A DNA stretch of 64,000 nt from Protea cynaroides (taxonomy: Eukaryota > Streptophyta > Magnoliopsida > Proteales > Proteaceae). Below, piece by piece: positions 21,701 to 35,200 of the stretch (position 1 is its first letter; each line of letters opens with the position of its first letter). The notes below the pieces were generated by a model. That model was given only the letters and a program-made list of their open reading frames with translations, did not search any database and had not been told where the DNA came from. The translations under genes and the position numbers were made by a program. The stretch lies in NCBI GenBank assembly GCA_028583415.1, contig CM053265.1, positions 26,815,815-26,879,814 on the forward strand, written 5' to 3'.

Positions 21701-24700
21701 GAGCCATACTTTTGACAAAGAAAATGATTTTATGGAGCTACAAGAACTCAGAATGAACAGGTAGAAAATGTTATAACTGGAAGATAGATAGGATCATGAA
21801 ACTTTCGAGTGAGAAGGTGATGGAGATTGGAGACTTAAGTAGTAGAAGTAATCCAAACCTATAGGAGTAGCAAAAATCCTTATTTACTCTCTATAGTTTA
21901 CTTAGCTATAGAAGTTAGACAGTATATTCTAATTTCATCCTTAGTGTTGACATTTAGGACTTTTATCTAAAGAAAGATTGTAAAAGATTGTAATGAACAT
22001 AATTCTAGAAACCTCTAAAGTTAATGACTTGCGTACTTATAAGGATTGTTTAAGGGGAAGATGACAAGATTAAGAAATATTAAAAGGTATTTGCAACAGA
22101 GAATTGTTGGATCATGTGGACATCGAGTTTTCATCTAGGAATTCTTGTGATAATCATTTCACTAGAATTTTTTTTTAATATATTGGAAAGAAAGAAAGTA
22201 AAGTTTTTTATTAAAGGATTAAGATTGTTGGATCTGAAGGAGAAAGTAACTGTTAAAGGAGACCTTGTGATACTGATATACTCCCAATGATTTTAGTCAA
22301 ATGTTTACAAGTGTTAAAGCTTATGGGTTAGCATCATGTGGATGAGATTCAACAACAAAAGAGTGACAAATAGATATGATCAAGAGGACTTGAGAGAGTA
22401 TTAGATCCTATGGAGTGATCAATACTGCAGCCTATAGTATTGATAGGGTGTTAAGTAAATTGATTGCAGTTCAAGTTATCTTCTTAATTGTGACTGTAAC
22501 AATAACATGGTTTCATAACACTCGTGGGAGAGTGATTATTTTATGACATTGAGTTACCATTTTATGGGGTATCAAAATAGTTTTGAAAGATTCAGCAAGA
22601 TTCATTGATGATGCTGGTTAGCAGTTATATCTGAGAAATTTGAAGTTTAATAAGACCACATTGAAATTACTGTAGAGCAATTAGTTGAGGTATCAAATAT
22701 TATCAGAGTGTAATGAGATAATTGTTGAAACTATCTTCATTCAGATTGTTGCATAGTCAAAATAACAGAGCCAAATGAGGCAATGAGGAAATATACTAGG
22801 CCATGTAAATCTGTGATTTCATCCAATCATATGTTATACCTCAAAATGGATGTTTAGGTGTTGGACAAGATGAAGATCCCAATAGTTTTGAGCAAGCTAT
22901 CAATAATGAGATTGCTCTTGAGTGGTTAGTGGTTATAAAAGATGTGTTCTTGTCTATGAATATCAACGAGATTTGAGATTTTATGCTCTTGTCATGAGCG
23001 GTGTATTCATAGACTTAAAATGGGTATATAAGAAAATGTGTGATTCCAATGGGAGAATTGATTGCTACAAAGTAAGACTTGTAGCGAAGTGGAATCACAC
23101 AAAGATAATGGAAAGTATCGACTTCAAATGTTTGAGGTCTTAGTTGTGCATTTTGATTTGGAGTTGCATCAGATAGATGTAAAGATCGTTTTTATTAAAG
23201 AAAATCTGGAAGAAGGTGTTTTTGTGCTTTATCCAAAAGGTTTTGAGGTAAAGGAGAAGAAAAATCTATTTTGTAGACTTATAAAGTCAATATGTGGATT
23301 AAACAAGCATTCAAGTAGTGGTACCTCAAGTTTGATAGAGTTGTATCTTCTTTCAACCTGGTTGAGATTGTTATTAATCATTATGTATATCTAGAGGTCA
23401 GTGGGAGCAGATTCATTTTCTAGTCATATGTCATATTTGTTGATGGTTAATCACTGACCAGCAGTGACATGGTTTGCTAGTTGAAATCAAAGTTTTCCTT
23501 TCTGATAACTTCAAAATGAAGAATGTATAAGGAAGTACTTTTGTACTTGATATTGAATTTGCTCGTGACAGGAAAAGTGGAACTCTGGGTTTGTCTCAAA
23601 ATATATACATTGTTTGTGTTCTCAAATGATTGAGTATGCATGTGTAACAGGTAAGTTGAGAACACTCAAGTTTGTAAAGGAAGCAAATTGACAGAGTTAT
23701 GTTCAAGAAATGATGTTAAGATAAAGCATCTGCAGTAGGGAGCTTAGTGTATGCTCAAGATTATGTTTATTCTCACATAGCCTTTGTTTAGAGTGTTTTA
23801 AGACATTTTTCAGTTGGATGCTGACATAGCTCACTGAACAACAAGAATATAAGATCATGCGGTATTTGCAAAGGACTAATGATTATCTGCTCATTTGTAG
23901 CAGTAGTGATACTCTTGGCTATTGTGATGTAGTGTTTGGTGATTGCATTGGTGGCAGGAATCCCATCTCATGATTTTTTGTTATGATGGTAGATGTATCC
24001 TTTGGGGAAATATTTAAAGAAGTTTATCCATGGATCACCCTCTTGGTAAGGTAGATTTTGTAACTATATGCGAAGCTAATAAGTAGCGTATCTGGTTGAA
24101 GAGTTTTCTTTCAGACCTGAAAGGTTGTAAGTTTTACTTAGGCCTATTGAGATGTGTTGTGACAGCGGTTCAGCTGTGTTGTTCTCAAAGAATAATGTGA
24201 AATCTAGTAATTCAAAGTACAATAGAGATCGAATTTCAAATCTCTTTAGGTAAAAGAAAAAGGTCAAAGAAATTATATTATTGTAGAGCACATTCGTTGA
24301 ACAAATTGATTATAGATTCTCTGACGAAGGTTTTGTCAGTGGGAGTCCTCAAGGGACGGTATGTCCAATATAGGAATGATTAATTCATTAAATGTGTTTG
24401 GTTAGTGGGAGACTTTTCTCACATTGGTAATGATTTATTTCATTATGTTTATTTACATTGCCTATGGCTTTGGCACAGATTTTTATTATCATGGTTATTT
24501 TTATTTGAGCATTCATTTATTGCTATGTTGCATATTCATTGACATGTCATTGACAAGGGCGGTATTTAGCTAAATGAATGGAGGCGGTATTTAGCCATAA
24601 TTCACGGCGGTGTGCCAAAGTATGGTATTGACCAAAAGGGTATGTGGCGGTTTGCTACGATCAATATCAAGGTTAATTGCCTCTGAGGTTTTATCAAGGC

Positions 24701-26085
24701 AATTAGATCGAAGGTTATTCGATCTGGACCCACATGAAATAAAATTTTCATGTATGCATGTCTCTAGGCGATTCATGTCATTAAGTAGACCCTTGTATGT
24801 GGCTGACAGAAGGTAGTACACCAGATGTGTTGGAGTATTTTTCGTTGTTGCTCGACATTGGTAGGCTTGATGGCTGGATCAAAGTTTGATGACAGTTTAT
24901 TATGTAATAGGATTCCATGGCCATACTTTTCGACGGTGGTTTTGTAATTAATCTAGCCCAAGTGGGAGATTGTTAGATTCCTGTTGTGTGGGCTTGATCA
25001 ATTACCTAACTAGTTGTTAAGTAGGAGTTTAATTACTGGTTTGACCGGTTCAGGTCTGGTTTGTCACTGGTTAGAGACTACCTACCCGGTCTACTGTGGG
25101 AATGGTTCTGGGTTAGGGATAATATTATAAATACTATGGTTAGGGTCCCCGCAGCCATTGGTTTTTATCTCTCTGATGCTCCCATACGCACAGAAGCTAA
25201 AAGGGATCCCAAGAGGCTGTGGAAGACTCTGATCGAGGCATTCAGCTATAGGAAACGGTTGAAAAATCAATCTACAACAAATGGTATGTGTTCTATCATA
25301 TCTTTTATTGCCCATTGTATTCTAGTAATCTGTGTAGTGGATTCGTTAGGGTTAATGGGAAATCCCATGGGAAAAACCCCAACTTGCATTAAAATTCTAA
25401 CAGTCTCTCAACTCTCCTCGGTTTCATGGAGGATACCAACGATCTCTTAATGAACTTGCCTGAGATATTGGATCTTGCTGAAACCATGGCAATTCCCCTG
25501 CTCATCACAGTCCGGCACCGGCACCACTAAAAGCACTATGTTTCAACTGATTTGGGAAGCAATTCGTTTAGTGTTTTATGAAAACCTAATACCAATCGAG
25601 GACGGACGACAGCGACGAGATGATGAAGATGAAATAAATTTTTAAGTTTATTAAAATTAAAAGAGAAAATATCTAGGGGTAATTCTTTCATTAATGAAAT
25701 TAAAATGGTGCCATGTCATCGGTTGAGGGACATATCTTAAAGGAGGAGGTCTGATGGATACATAGTTTCAAAAGTAAAGAGTGTTAGAGATATTATGGCA
25801 AACAATGGCCGATGGGTGAGATTAAGATAAGCTATAAGGGGTGTGGCAGATATTTTTCCAAAAAAATAAAGGATCCGGCCCGGTAAGATCGAAAACGGCA
25901 AACATTCGGGCAAGGATACATACGAGTATTAAACATAATCAAATTTCAATACGGGGATTAAAATACGGTTAAAAAAATGCACACGACATTAATATATATG
26001 TGTTTAATATGTATTTAATATGACAACATTTTTACTGATATGAACATACATTCACCATGTAATAGACATCTATATCATTCAACTA

Positions 26086-26126
<41 letters not shown>

Positions 26127-26248
26127 TACAAAACTTACAATCCGGGAAATTCACATAAAATCATCATCTCATTAACATAAACTACATATCAGAAAGGGTT
26201 CATTAGATAATGGGGTTTCAAGGATTTGGGAAATAATCAAAATATTAG

Positions 26249-26294
<46 letters not shown>

Positions 26295-29200
26295 CATATT
26301 TATTTTATTTTTATTATTTCTATTTTTTTCATGTTTAATACGGCAATACGTGTTTAAAACGGTTCAATTTAAAAATATGTTTTTGTAAAATCTATATAAT
26401 AGTTCGTAAAAATACATAAAAAATATGTTTAAAAATTCAGAATGTGTATACTCCACGTATTTCCCACATTGACACCTTGATAGCCATAAATGGGTACACT
26501 TAAAAAATATACGTTTGGATTTTTATCTATTGCGTAATATCTGTATATAATATACTAATCTAGGTATATATTGAAGAGTCATAAAAAGTGTACATTTGTG
26601 ATACTTGTGAGTTTTGGGGAGAGAAACTTGTCACTTATTCTCCTTCTTCCTCCTGCAAACAACTAGCCATGGATTCCACTGCAAGATACTGATGATGGCA
26701 GGGAAAAAGAAATAGCAATCGCAGTCTCCTCTCCTTGCTCCCTCCCTCTCTCCATTCTCAATCGAATCGTTCAACAGCTACTATCTGCTTCTACAACCAT
26801 AAATTTTTCCATACTTCACCCAACCCATTTGATTCCATGGACAGATGAAGGGAAGACAGGTAAGGGTCTAGTGTCCCATATCCATCTTCTCTGGTATCCT
26901 AAAGACCACTAGGGAAGGAAGGAAGCAAGAAGTCTTCTTTGATTTTTGGGTTTTATTTCTCGTTTATTTTCTGCTCCCGTATTGTTTTTCTTATTTTCCC
27001 ATTTCTTCCCTGCTCCCTTTTTACTCTTTTGATTTCCCCCTTTCTTCTCTGCTCCCTCCTATTTAATTCTTTGCTTTTCCCTCTATCCAAATGTCTGGGC
27101 ATTTCCCTTTTGATGCGAAACTTATTCTGTGGTTTCCAAAAGCATCTGATGAGCAAACCCTTTTGCTGCAACTATGTTCCTGACATGGCCAATAATATTT
27201 CATCAACTTTACTCTCTATTTGTCTTGTTTTGACCATTCCCACTGGGTTTTCTGCTCAACACTTTCGTTGCAGTTAAAGGTCGATGGGCTGCCTGTTACA
27301 GAGAATTAGGCCACTTATAAGTTTCTAAAAGATCTGTCTGCTAAGAATCAAGAAAATTTTACATCATGAATGTTGAATATAGACGGACACTGAGAAGGGG
27401 GGTGAATAGTGATCCAAAATTCTTCTCCTAAATTTTTCCTGGCAAAACTCTACTGCCCTGAGCTGACCATGCACAGGCTGAACTCAACCACACTATCACA
27501 GATGCACAATCACATATACAATCGTATGCATAACCACCTCGCTACTACACCATGTTGTGTACACCCATCCTACAGGTCCACACCATAGCACTTCAAGAGA
27601 ACAAAATGCAAACCACAACACAGAGGTATACGTGGTTCACCAATACAGTGTGTGATAGTTAGTCCACGGAATAATGCCCGACGGGCTCATATACTCGATA
27701 TGCTTCTTTTAGCTGTACCCACAGTAGGGAGCACCTACACCTAATTTACCCAGTGCATAACTAGGAGGGTACCAATGTGCCTACAATTCAAGTACCAATG
27801 TACCAGTGTCCAGCACCCATTGCATACAACCCAAGCTTACTCCGCACCCACGGGAAGTTTACACTACCAATTTTTCAGTCTTATCATTACCTTACAATTT
27901 CCCCCCACTAGGTAGGCATTTAACAATAATCACATAACTAGCATACACTGAGTACAAGAATTAAACAATGCAACTCATACAAGGTTATGAATCTTACAAT
28001 CCTTATGTGTATTTCCCGATACTCTGAGAAGCCTCTGAAATGTCTCTGTGAAGCCTGGCACAGCTCTAAAGTCCACTGAAATGTTCAAGTCTTTCTACAT
28101 AATGAGAAACTTGAGTTTTCATGTGAAAACCGTCACAATGAGGCTCCCTTCCCTTTTTTACTCTCCTCTTCAAGGAAGCTCATACATTCTTCAGTGATGA
28201 CTAATACTTACTTTCACCCTTTATTGAAGCACAATTAGCCTTCAAGAAGACTTTCCTCTATTCAACATGGCCTCAATACATCCATGGAGTGTTAATAAAC
28301 AAGAAAATATATTGAACAACAACAACCACACTCTTCTAAGGATTTCCCCCAAGAACAGAGGTTCTTCTTCCTCTCTTTGCTTACATTACCTCCATTAATG
28401 GCTCACCACCATTCTGGTCCACTCCTCAGTGGAGTGCCAAACAATACATGGGAGGTAGGTAGAAATAATCAATGCATTAAAACATCAACCTCCAACCCCA
28501 TGGAGAGTTTTTCGCCCACAAACCAGAGCAGCTCCTCAGTTTTTTGTTATTTTTTCTTCTCAAATTGTAGAGCATTCAAAAACAAGAGCGTTGAAATTTT
28601 AACCGTCCGATTTGGACATCAGATGAGAGAACAGCCCTTCAAAGATCGGCCTCTAAGAAAATTCAACATGGAATCTTTTCTGTGCTCCGGTGCACCTGCG
28701 CAACACGGAATCAGCGCCTCCGCTGACATGTTAGAAGCGCTGTCGAGCTATGATAGGTTGGTCGTAGCATATTCAATATACGCCATTCAATCATTGCAAA
28801 AATGCGGGAACAAAGAGTGGCCATTAGATTAAGATCTAATAACAACCATTAGATTCGGATTTGAACTACCGTTGTACCAAATGCGCGACACATGGAATCA
28901 TAAATAAGCTTCAGCGCAGCGCGAGACAAGATATAAACTTGCATCTAGCCAATGGGATCGCTCGCGAGAGCATCTTATTCCTTCCGCTGCGCAACACCTT
29001 AGCCCAACTTTAAATTAACCATCAGATTTGAATCTGAGCGACGTGGCGCATCAGATGAGAGATATGTTGAAAACGTTCAAATTGTAGAGCATTCAAAAAC
29101 AAGAACATTGAAATTTTAACCGTCTAATTTGGACATCAGATGAGAGATACAGCCATTTAAAGATCGGCCTCTAAGAAAATTCAAAACGAAATCTTTTCTA

Positions 29201-32200
29201 TGTTCGTTGCACCCGCACAACACGGAATCAGCGCCTCCGCTGACATGTCAGAAGCGCTGTCGAGTTGTGTTAGGTTGGTCGTAGCATCTTCAATATACGC
29301 CGTTCAATCACTGAAAAATGCGGGAATGAAGAGTGGCCATTAGATTCGGATCTAATAAAAACCATTAGATTCGGATCTGAACTGCAGTTGTACCAAATGC
29401 GCGACACACAAAATCATAAATAAGCTTCAACGTAGTGCGAGAAAAGATATAAACTTGCATCTAGCCAATGGGATCGCTCGCGAGAGCATCTTATTCCTTC
29501 CGCTTCACAACATCTTAGCCCGCCTTTAAATTAGCCATCAGATTTGAATCTGAGCGACGTGGCGCATCCGAAGCCGTCCGATCGGCTTATAATAGAACTA
29601 ATGATAATTGCTGGCTGTCCCTTCAATATACGATAATTGCAGAAAAGTCCTTGAACTATTTGTGATTTATAAGGTAAACCCTTGGGTATAAAAAGACCGG
29701 CAGTAGGGTTTGAAAATTGTGATTTTTCGTCTGTTTTGACTGGAAATCGCGATATCTCCCTCGTTTGATATCGTAATTGAGTGATTTTAATTCCATTGCA
29801 AAGTCAACTCAACGATATACAACAATCTAGGGCGGGCTTGTTTGTCGCAGTCGAAAATGCAACATGGTGTGCTGCACCCGCTGGATGGGTGACGCCTAGA
29901 CAAATTAAAATCCGCCTGATATTAATTTCCTACAAAATTAGAAGATGAGATAATGTATCATGATATCGAAAACCTGAGTCTCGTAAATAAAAAGCAGAAC
30001 TCTAATGGCGGTTTCTCTCAACACTTCGTCCATCAAGCTTTCTTCCCCTTCTTGTCATCTCTAACGAAACCCCTCCAAAATGTTGATGATGAACGAAACC
30101 CCTTCAAAAACCAAGATCCTCCTTCATTCCCCTCCTCATCCTACTCTTCGTCCCATCATCGACCTCAGCCTTCGGTGGCCTTCCTATCTTCCTTTTTTCA
30201 TCTTCCTCCCCATGCCTAGGGCCTCCAGACCCAGCCTTAGATTGCGACACCTGCTTATCTTCCTTCCTTGGAGAAGAAAGGCCCCCTTCTTGTTTTTGAG
30301 GATTAGGATTAGTTCTGACTCGATCTCAATTCCATTGCTACCAAATTTAACCACCATGATTTCTACACTCTTTTGATTGGTGTCTGCCATCAAAAGAGGA
30401 AACTGAAACGGGAAAATTAGTGAAAATAGAAGAGAGAAAGTACGATCTGTAAGGCTAACCGAATCGAAAAGGTGGACAAAGAGGGGAAATCTCACATTTA
30501 GATGCTAAAATCTGACAGAAAACAAGTTGTAAAACCCTAGAATTGCTTCTCTTTCTTCGGTTGTTGTAACAGATCAAATTTTCAATTGGATCTGTCAAGT
30601 CTTGAAATAGAGAAAAATGAAGTGCTTTGAAATCCACTCCTGCGCTTCATTTTCAGTTTCTCTATCTAATCCATTTATCAGATTAGAAACTTCAGTGCTT
30701 TTATATAATAATGTTAATGTGAAAGAGACAGAAGAAGGCTTAGCAAATGATGGTTGTGGAAAGATGAGAAAGAGTTCTATTATACCGAACTCGCCATTAA
30801 ACTATTGCATTAAGATTTTAGAACCTTCACTTCCTCTCTCTTTATTGATCTTCTCTGACTTTTCTCTTCTTCCATTCGAAGATCTCCTACGTGAAAATTA
30901 AGATTTAACAAAAAAACAGAGCTTTCAGATGTGGATGGAGAGGGGGAGGGATTACCTTAAGGATCTGGATTCGTTGGAGAGGGTTGCCATGATTGCCGAT
31001 GCAAACCTTATTTGCTACGAGACGAAGCTTAATGGATGAATTGGTAAGAGAAAGCGCCATTAGAGTTTTGTTTTCTATTCTCTGCTACGAGACGAAGCTT
31101 GATGGATGAATTGGTAAGAGAAAGCGCCATTAAAGTTTTGTTTTCTATTCTCAGCCGTTAGATACGTTTCCATGAGACTCAGGTTTTCAATATCATGTTA
31201 CACTAACTCATCTTCTAATTTTGCAGGAAATCAATATTAGAGGTCGAATTTTAATTTGTCCAGGCGTTACCCATCCAGCGGGTGCAGCACGCAGTGTCGC
31301 ATTTTTGACTGCGACAGATGAGCCGGCCCCCAACTTTCCAGTATGATTCTTTTCATGATACTGCTGCGGTACCCACCAAAAGCAGCCTCAAAGTCAAAAC
31401 TTCAAAACCAACCTTGGAATCCAGAGCTAGAACTTTTCGTACATGTTCACCCGGACTCCCACACACTACGATTCACCTTGGTTTAGTTTGGAACGCTGTA
31501 GAACTCATGTAGAGCTTGATCGAAAGTCGAAGCTCCCACTGCCCAGTCAAATCGGTGTAAAAACCCAATCAACTCATTGTATGCCTTGTCAACTACTCTA
31601 TGGAAGATGTAGAACACTGCTAACTCATTGCTCAGACTCTTGAACACATCCATTAAGCTGACACAACTCTTGCACTTGCACTAACACACACTTCCTCTCT
31701 CTCTCTTCATTTTCTCTCTCCTTCAGAACTTCTACTACTCTGCGCTTCCATTGTCTCTCCTCCGGATTTGAGCCACACTACCATCTCAGCAAAGCCAAAA
31801 ACTCATTGCTCATTGTTGACAACTAATGGCCAGCAATGAGCTACTCTGAACAAAGATAAACTCAAGAGGCACAGTAATAGAAAACCAAAAACTCTCCACC
31901 GCTGCATTGCTGTTAGCGGTGGAGGCTCTGACAGAATATGATGCAAGCGGGTGGACGCAAAGAGAGCAAGTGTGGGTAAATGCGATCAAAGTGATGTTTC
32001 CGCCTGAGGGAGGACAATGATTGTGGGCTTCCTTCCCAATTCTTGAAGCGATGCCAACATTGGGTGGTGATGCGAAAGAAGACTTGATACAACCATGCAG
32101 TGGTGAAGATGAGTAGAGCCAGCACGATAGTGTTATTGTGGCTTTGTTGCCATCACCGGTTATGGTTCTGACTTTGAAAGTAGCTTTGGTTCTTCTTAAT

Positions 32201-35200
32201 CAGATTTGTACTGTGATTGGCTATCATCATCTTCATCACTCCCAACGCTCATTTCCACTATTTGCCACCGAAGAGGTGGGGAGTAGAAAAGGGTGGGAGG
32301 CAGGAGGAAAAACAATGAGAGAGGAAACATGACTAATGGGATGGGAGATGCTGCTGGATGACCAGTGGATGAGTGTGGAGAGAGGTTGAAAGGGGGAGAG
32401 GGGGAGGTGAAACAAATTTGTATAGCCTAACCGAAGTAGTCAGGAGAATGCTTACCTGAGTTGACTCAAGATTTAAGCTGCATGTTACACAGCCTATAGC
32501 TCTATGCCATTGATTTGTGCCTGGAATATGTTGCCCAACTTTTAAAAGCTATATTGGCAACAGTGATCATTAAAATGGTAAACAAGAGTCAAGACCGACC
32601 ACCATTACCCACCATTTTTTATTGGGTAGAAATGAATTAATAAATCGTGGCATGTACATGGACTGAGCGACACACGTCATATAGCCATGGAGTACAAACT
32701 GGCCAAACTGTCAGGCAATTTAGATAAGGCCTGTAAAGCAGGGGAGTTAGTAATGCTGTTAATTATCCTCTAAATTTCATTATTACAATTTTAGTTGCAA
32801 AGGGTAAGATGTCACTTATTCTTCCTTTTTTTTTATTTATTTTATTATTTTATATATATATATATATATATCTTTTCACCTAGTGAGTAATGATGGATAG
32901 TTGGTCTGCATATTGACGGAACTTTATGTCGGACTTTATGTTGTCATTGTTGGCAACTTGGCTGATGTGACAATGTTTGTGAGCATACAGTCAGTGAAAT
33001 GAGGAGAGAGAGTGTCAGTGCAGGAGAGAGAGTGTCAGTATAAATAGGCAAAACTGGAGTAACCTCGAGCAACCTCGTAGTTGGGTTTTACAGTGTTTTA
33101 CATCTCTTATAGTGTGTCTCAGATGGCTTGTAGCGAGTTAAATGACATTCTACATCAAGTTTGATGAGAGAAAGTATCTGTGGGCCCCATTAGTGGTGTG
33201 GCACAGTTTTTTGTGATGTGGCCAAGTTTCTGATGATGAGGCAGTGTTGCGACATTTTGAAGCATTATATGAAGAAAGAAGATGTAGAGAGAGAATGAGG
33301 AGAGAGAAAGAGGAGAGAGAGAAAATATTGGTGGGTCCCGCAGCAGGTTCATGGAAATCCGATAGTGGAAGATGTAGAGCGTCGAGTTATCTTTCCAACA
33401 CAATTTGAATCACTCAATTCCGACGTCGGATGAGAGAGATATCGCAGTTTCCGTCGGATCACTCGAAAAAGTCTTTAATACATTTGTTCGGGGGTATTTT
33501 GGGTAAGAAGAAATGTAGAAGATTCCAAATCGGCTGCTAAAATGAAGCCACGATGCTCAGATCTACTTTGAATGGCCCAGATCAAGGTGGGCTCGAGTGT
33601 AATGCGGCCTTTGCGTCTTGATACCATCGCGCGCATTCTGGTTAGACGGAAGCAGGTTAATACAATGAACCGCGATTCATGAAGACAGCTCTTGATTCCG
33701 TGTGGCCCGCGCGTGGTACCTCGGGGGCAAAGATTCAGATCTTGCGGCCTCGATTGATGCCGATAGCATATGACGTGATTTGGCCGATTCGATGGACGAT
33801 AATCGATCCTGCCACTGGCCGACAGATCTAACGGACGTCAAGATAGAATCCGTCTCCAGCCAATGGCAACTCAACAACTCATATGTGGGCGGCGATTCCG
33901 TGTAGCACAGGTGAACGGTATGACTCCGAAAGATTCCATTTTGAATTTTCTGACTGGCCGAACTTCAAACCGACATAACTTCTTCATCCGAACTCCAAAT
34001 CAGCCCGTTCAAGTTGCAGTTTTCATATTTTTGGATGCTCTATTTATTGGGCGCTGTTGGGAGTCAAAATAACAAAGAGAAAAATTGAAAAGAGCATTTT
34101 GAAGGCAGAGAGAAGGATTTCTAGGGTTTCGTGCCCTATGGGAGTGATCTATCACAAACTACCTCTTCTCTGTGCATTAATGGAGTGTTAAATCCTTGTA
34201 AGAGGTCAGTAAAGCTTTTATTTTTATATTCATGGTGATTATGGGTTGTGTAGAAGAGATTGGAAGCCTGTGGATGAGGTGTGCTCTATGAATCGATCTC
34301 TATCATTATTGAAGGCTGTTGGAGAGTACCTGAGAGCAGTGTGAAGCTTTAGAGAGATTGTTGGCCATTCGAAAGCATTGTTTGTGAGATTTTTCAGTTC
34401 CCTATCTATTTATGCTTTCAATATATTGTATACTAGCATAGGTGAAAATTGTTGAATACCTAGCTAGTGGGGGAAAAATTGTAAGGCAATTCTATAAGCC
34501 TAAAAATTGTTATTTGCTTCTCGTGGGTGAGGGTTAAGCTTGGTGTGTTCAGTGGGTGCTGGACACTGGCTGTTAAGCCTGAATCTTGGCGTTGGTGCGC
34601 CCTCTCAGTTTTATGCTAGGATAACCTAGGGTTAATATCCTTGTCTTATTAGAGACTAAAAGTTGAGTGTTGAGTAAATACGGAGCCCGTTGGGCATTAC
34701 TCCGTGGACTAGCCATCACACACTGTGTTGGTGAACCACGTATATCCTGTGTTGTGGACTGTCTTTATTTTCCTGTATATTTGGGAGTGCGTGGAATGAC
34801 TTGCAAGATGAGTGTGCAAATCTGGTAGACCTGGCCACTGAGTGGTAGCGAGGTAGATTTGCATGCGCTTATGTGTGTGTGAAAAGTTAGGTCTCCATCA
34901 GCTCTGGACAGCAGTAAATAATTAAGGAGAATTTTCAGACACTGATTCACCCCCCCATCTCAGTGTCATATCAAGTTCATCACTTTACTCTATATGGACC
35001 CAATTTAAACATTTTCTTTCTAATTTTGAAGTTCATCCCAAGGCAGCCCATGTAAAAGATGTTAAAGTCTGAGACTGTAGTCTTCTTTGGAGTTTCTACT
35101 GTATCTACTTGGTCTTTGCTCAGCAAGTTCTTAACATTGTTCACTGATCTAAAGAATGGAATGGATTTTCTCTAATAAATTAAACTTGAGGAACTGGAGT

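Larger units (their letters stand above)
18965..25402 (+). mobile_element. Ty1/copia retrotransposon nested in the MULE
   Basis: Direct LTRs of 431 and 432 bases bound a 5.6-kb interior. The PBS lies directly after the 5' LTR, a polypurine tract before the 3' LTR, and degenerate copia RT and RNase H in between. The LTRs differ at roughly one base in ten by eye, so the insertion is old. The interior is full of stops. No 5-bp target duplication is evident (TGGGT left, GTCTC right). The first bases of the 5' LTR read TATTAG against TGTTAG in the 3' LTR. Confidence 0.9.
17705..25859. mobile_element. Mutator-like element (MULE) in intron 1, with nested copia
   Basis: The ends are inverted repeats of about 80 bases (17705-17786 and 25778-25859) starting GGAAAAATATCTRCCACACC, flanked by a 9-bp duplication, the hallmark of Mutator-like transposons. 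About 1.7 kb is its own sequence; the rest is the copia element at 18965-25402. No transposase is visible, so it is non-autonomous. The interior carries a coding-like fragment with a PAM2 motif (18063-18242), as expected of a gene-capturing Pack-MULE. Confidence 0.85.
25869..27370. other. Intron 1, AT-rich spacer with microsatellites
   Basis: Contains (TA)n/(CA)n at 26086-26126 and (GA)n at 26250-26291. The open frame 26939-27277 is T-rich with no domain. No gene is seen. Confidence 0.5.
27388..34965. mobile_element. 7.6-kb element with long inverted ends beginning CACTGAGA
   Basis: The left end reads CACTGAGAAGGGGGGTGAAT; the right end reads the reverse complement of CACTGAGATGGGGGGGTGAA. 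Inverted similarity continues inward for several hundred bases, with matching landmarks such as CGTGGTTCACCAA and TAGTCCACGGAATAATGCCC at the left against their complements near 34690-34740. Some similarity also extends outside the CACTG, so the exact ends are uncertain and no target duplication is clear. CACT-type ends suggest the CACTA superfamily, but a foldback-type element is possible. No transposase was found. A second TIR element lies inside. Confidence 0.6.

Noticed and set aside
29821..29830. Target duplication of the nested 1.5-kb TIR element
   Set aside because: Left and right flanks agree at only some positions and depend on where the end is placed.
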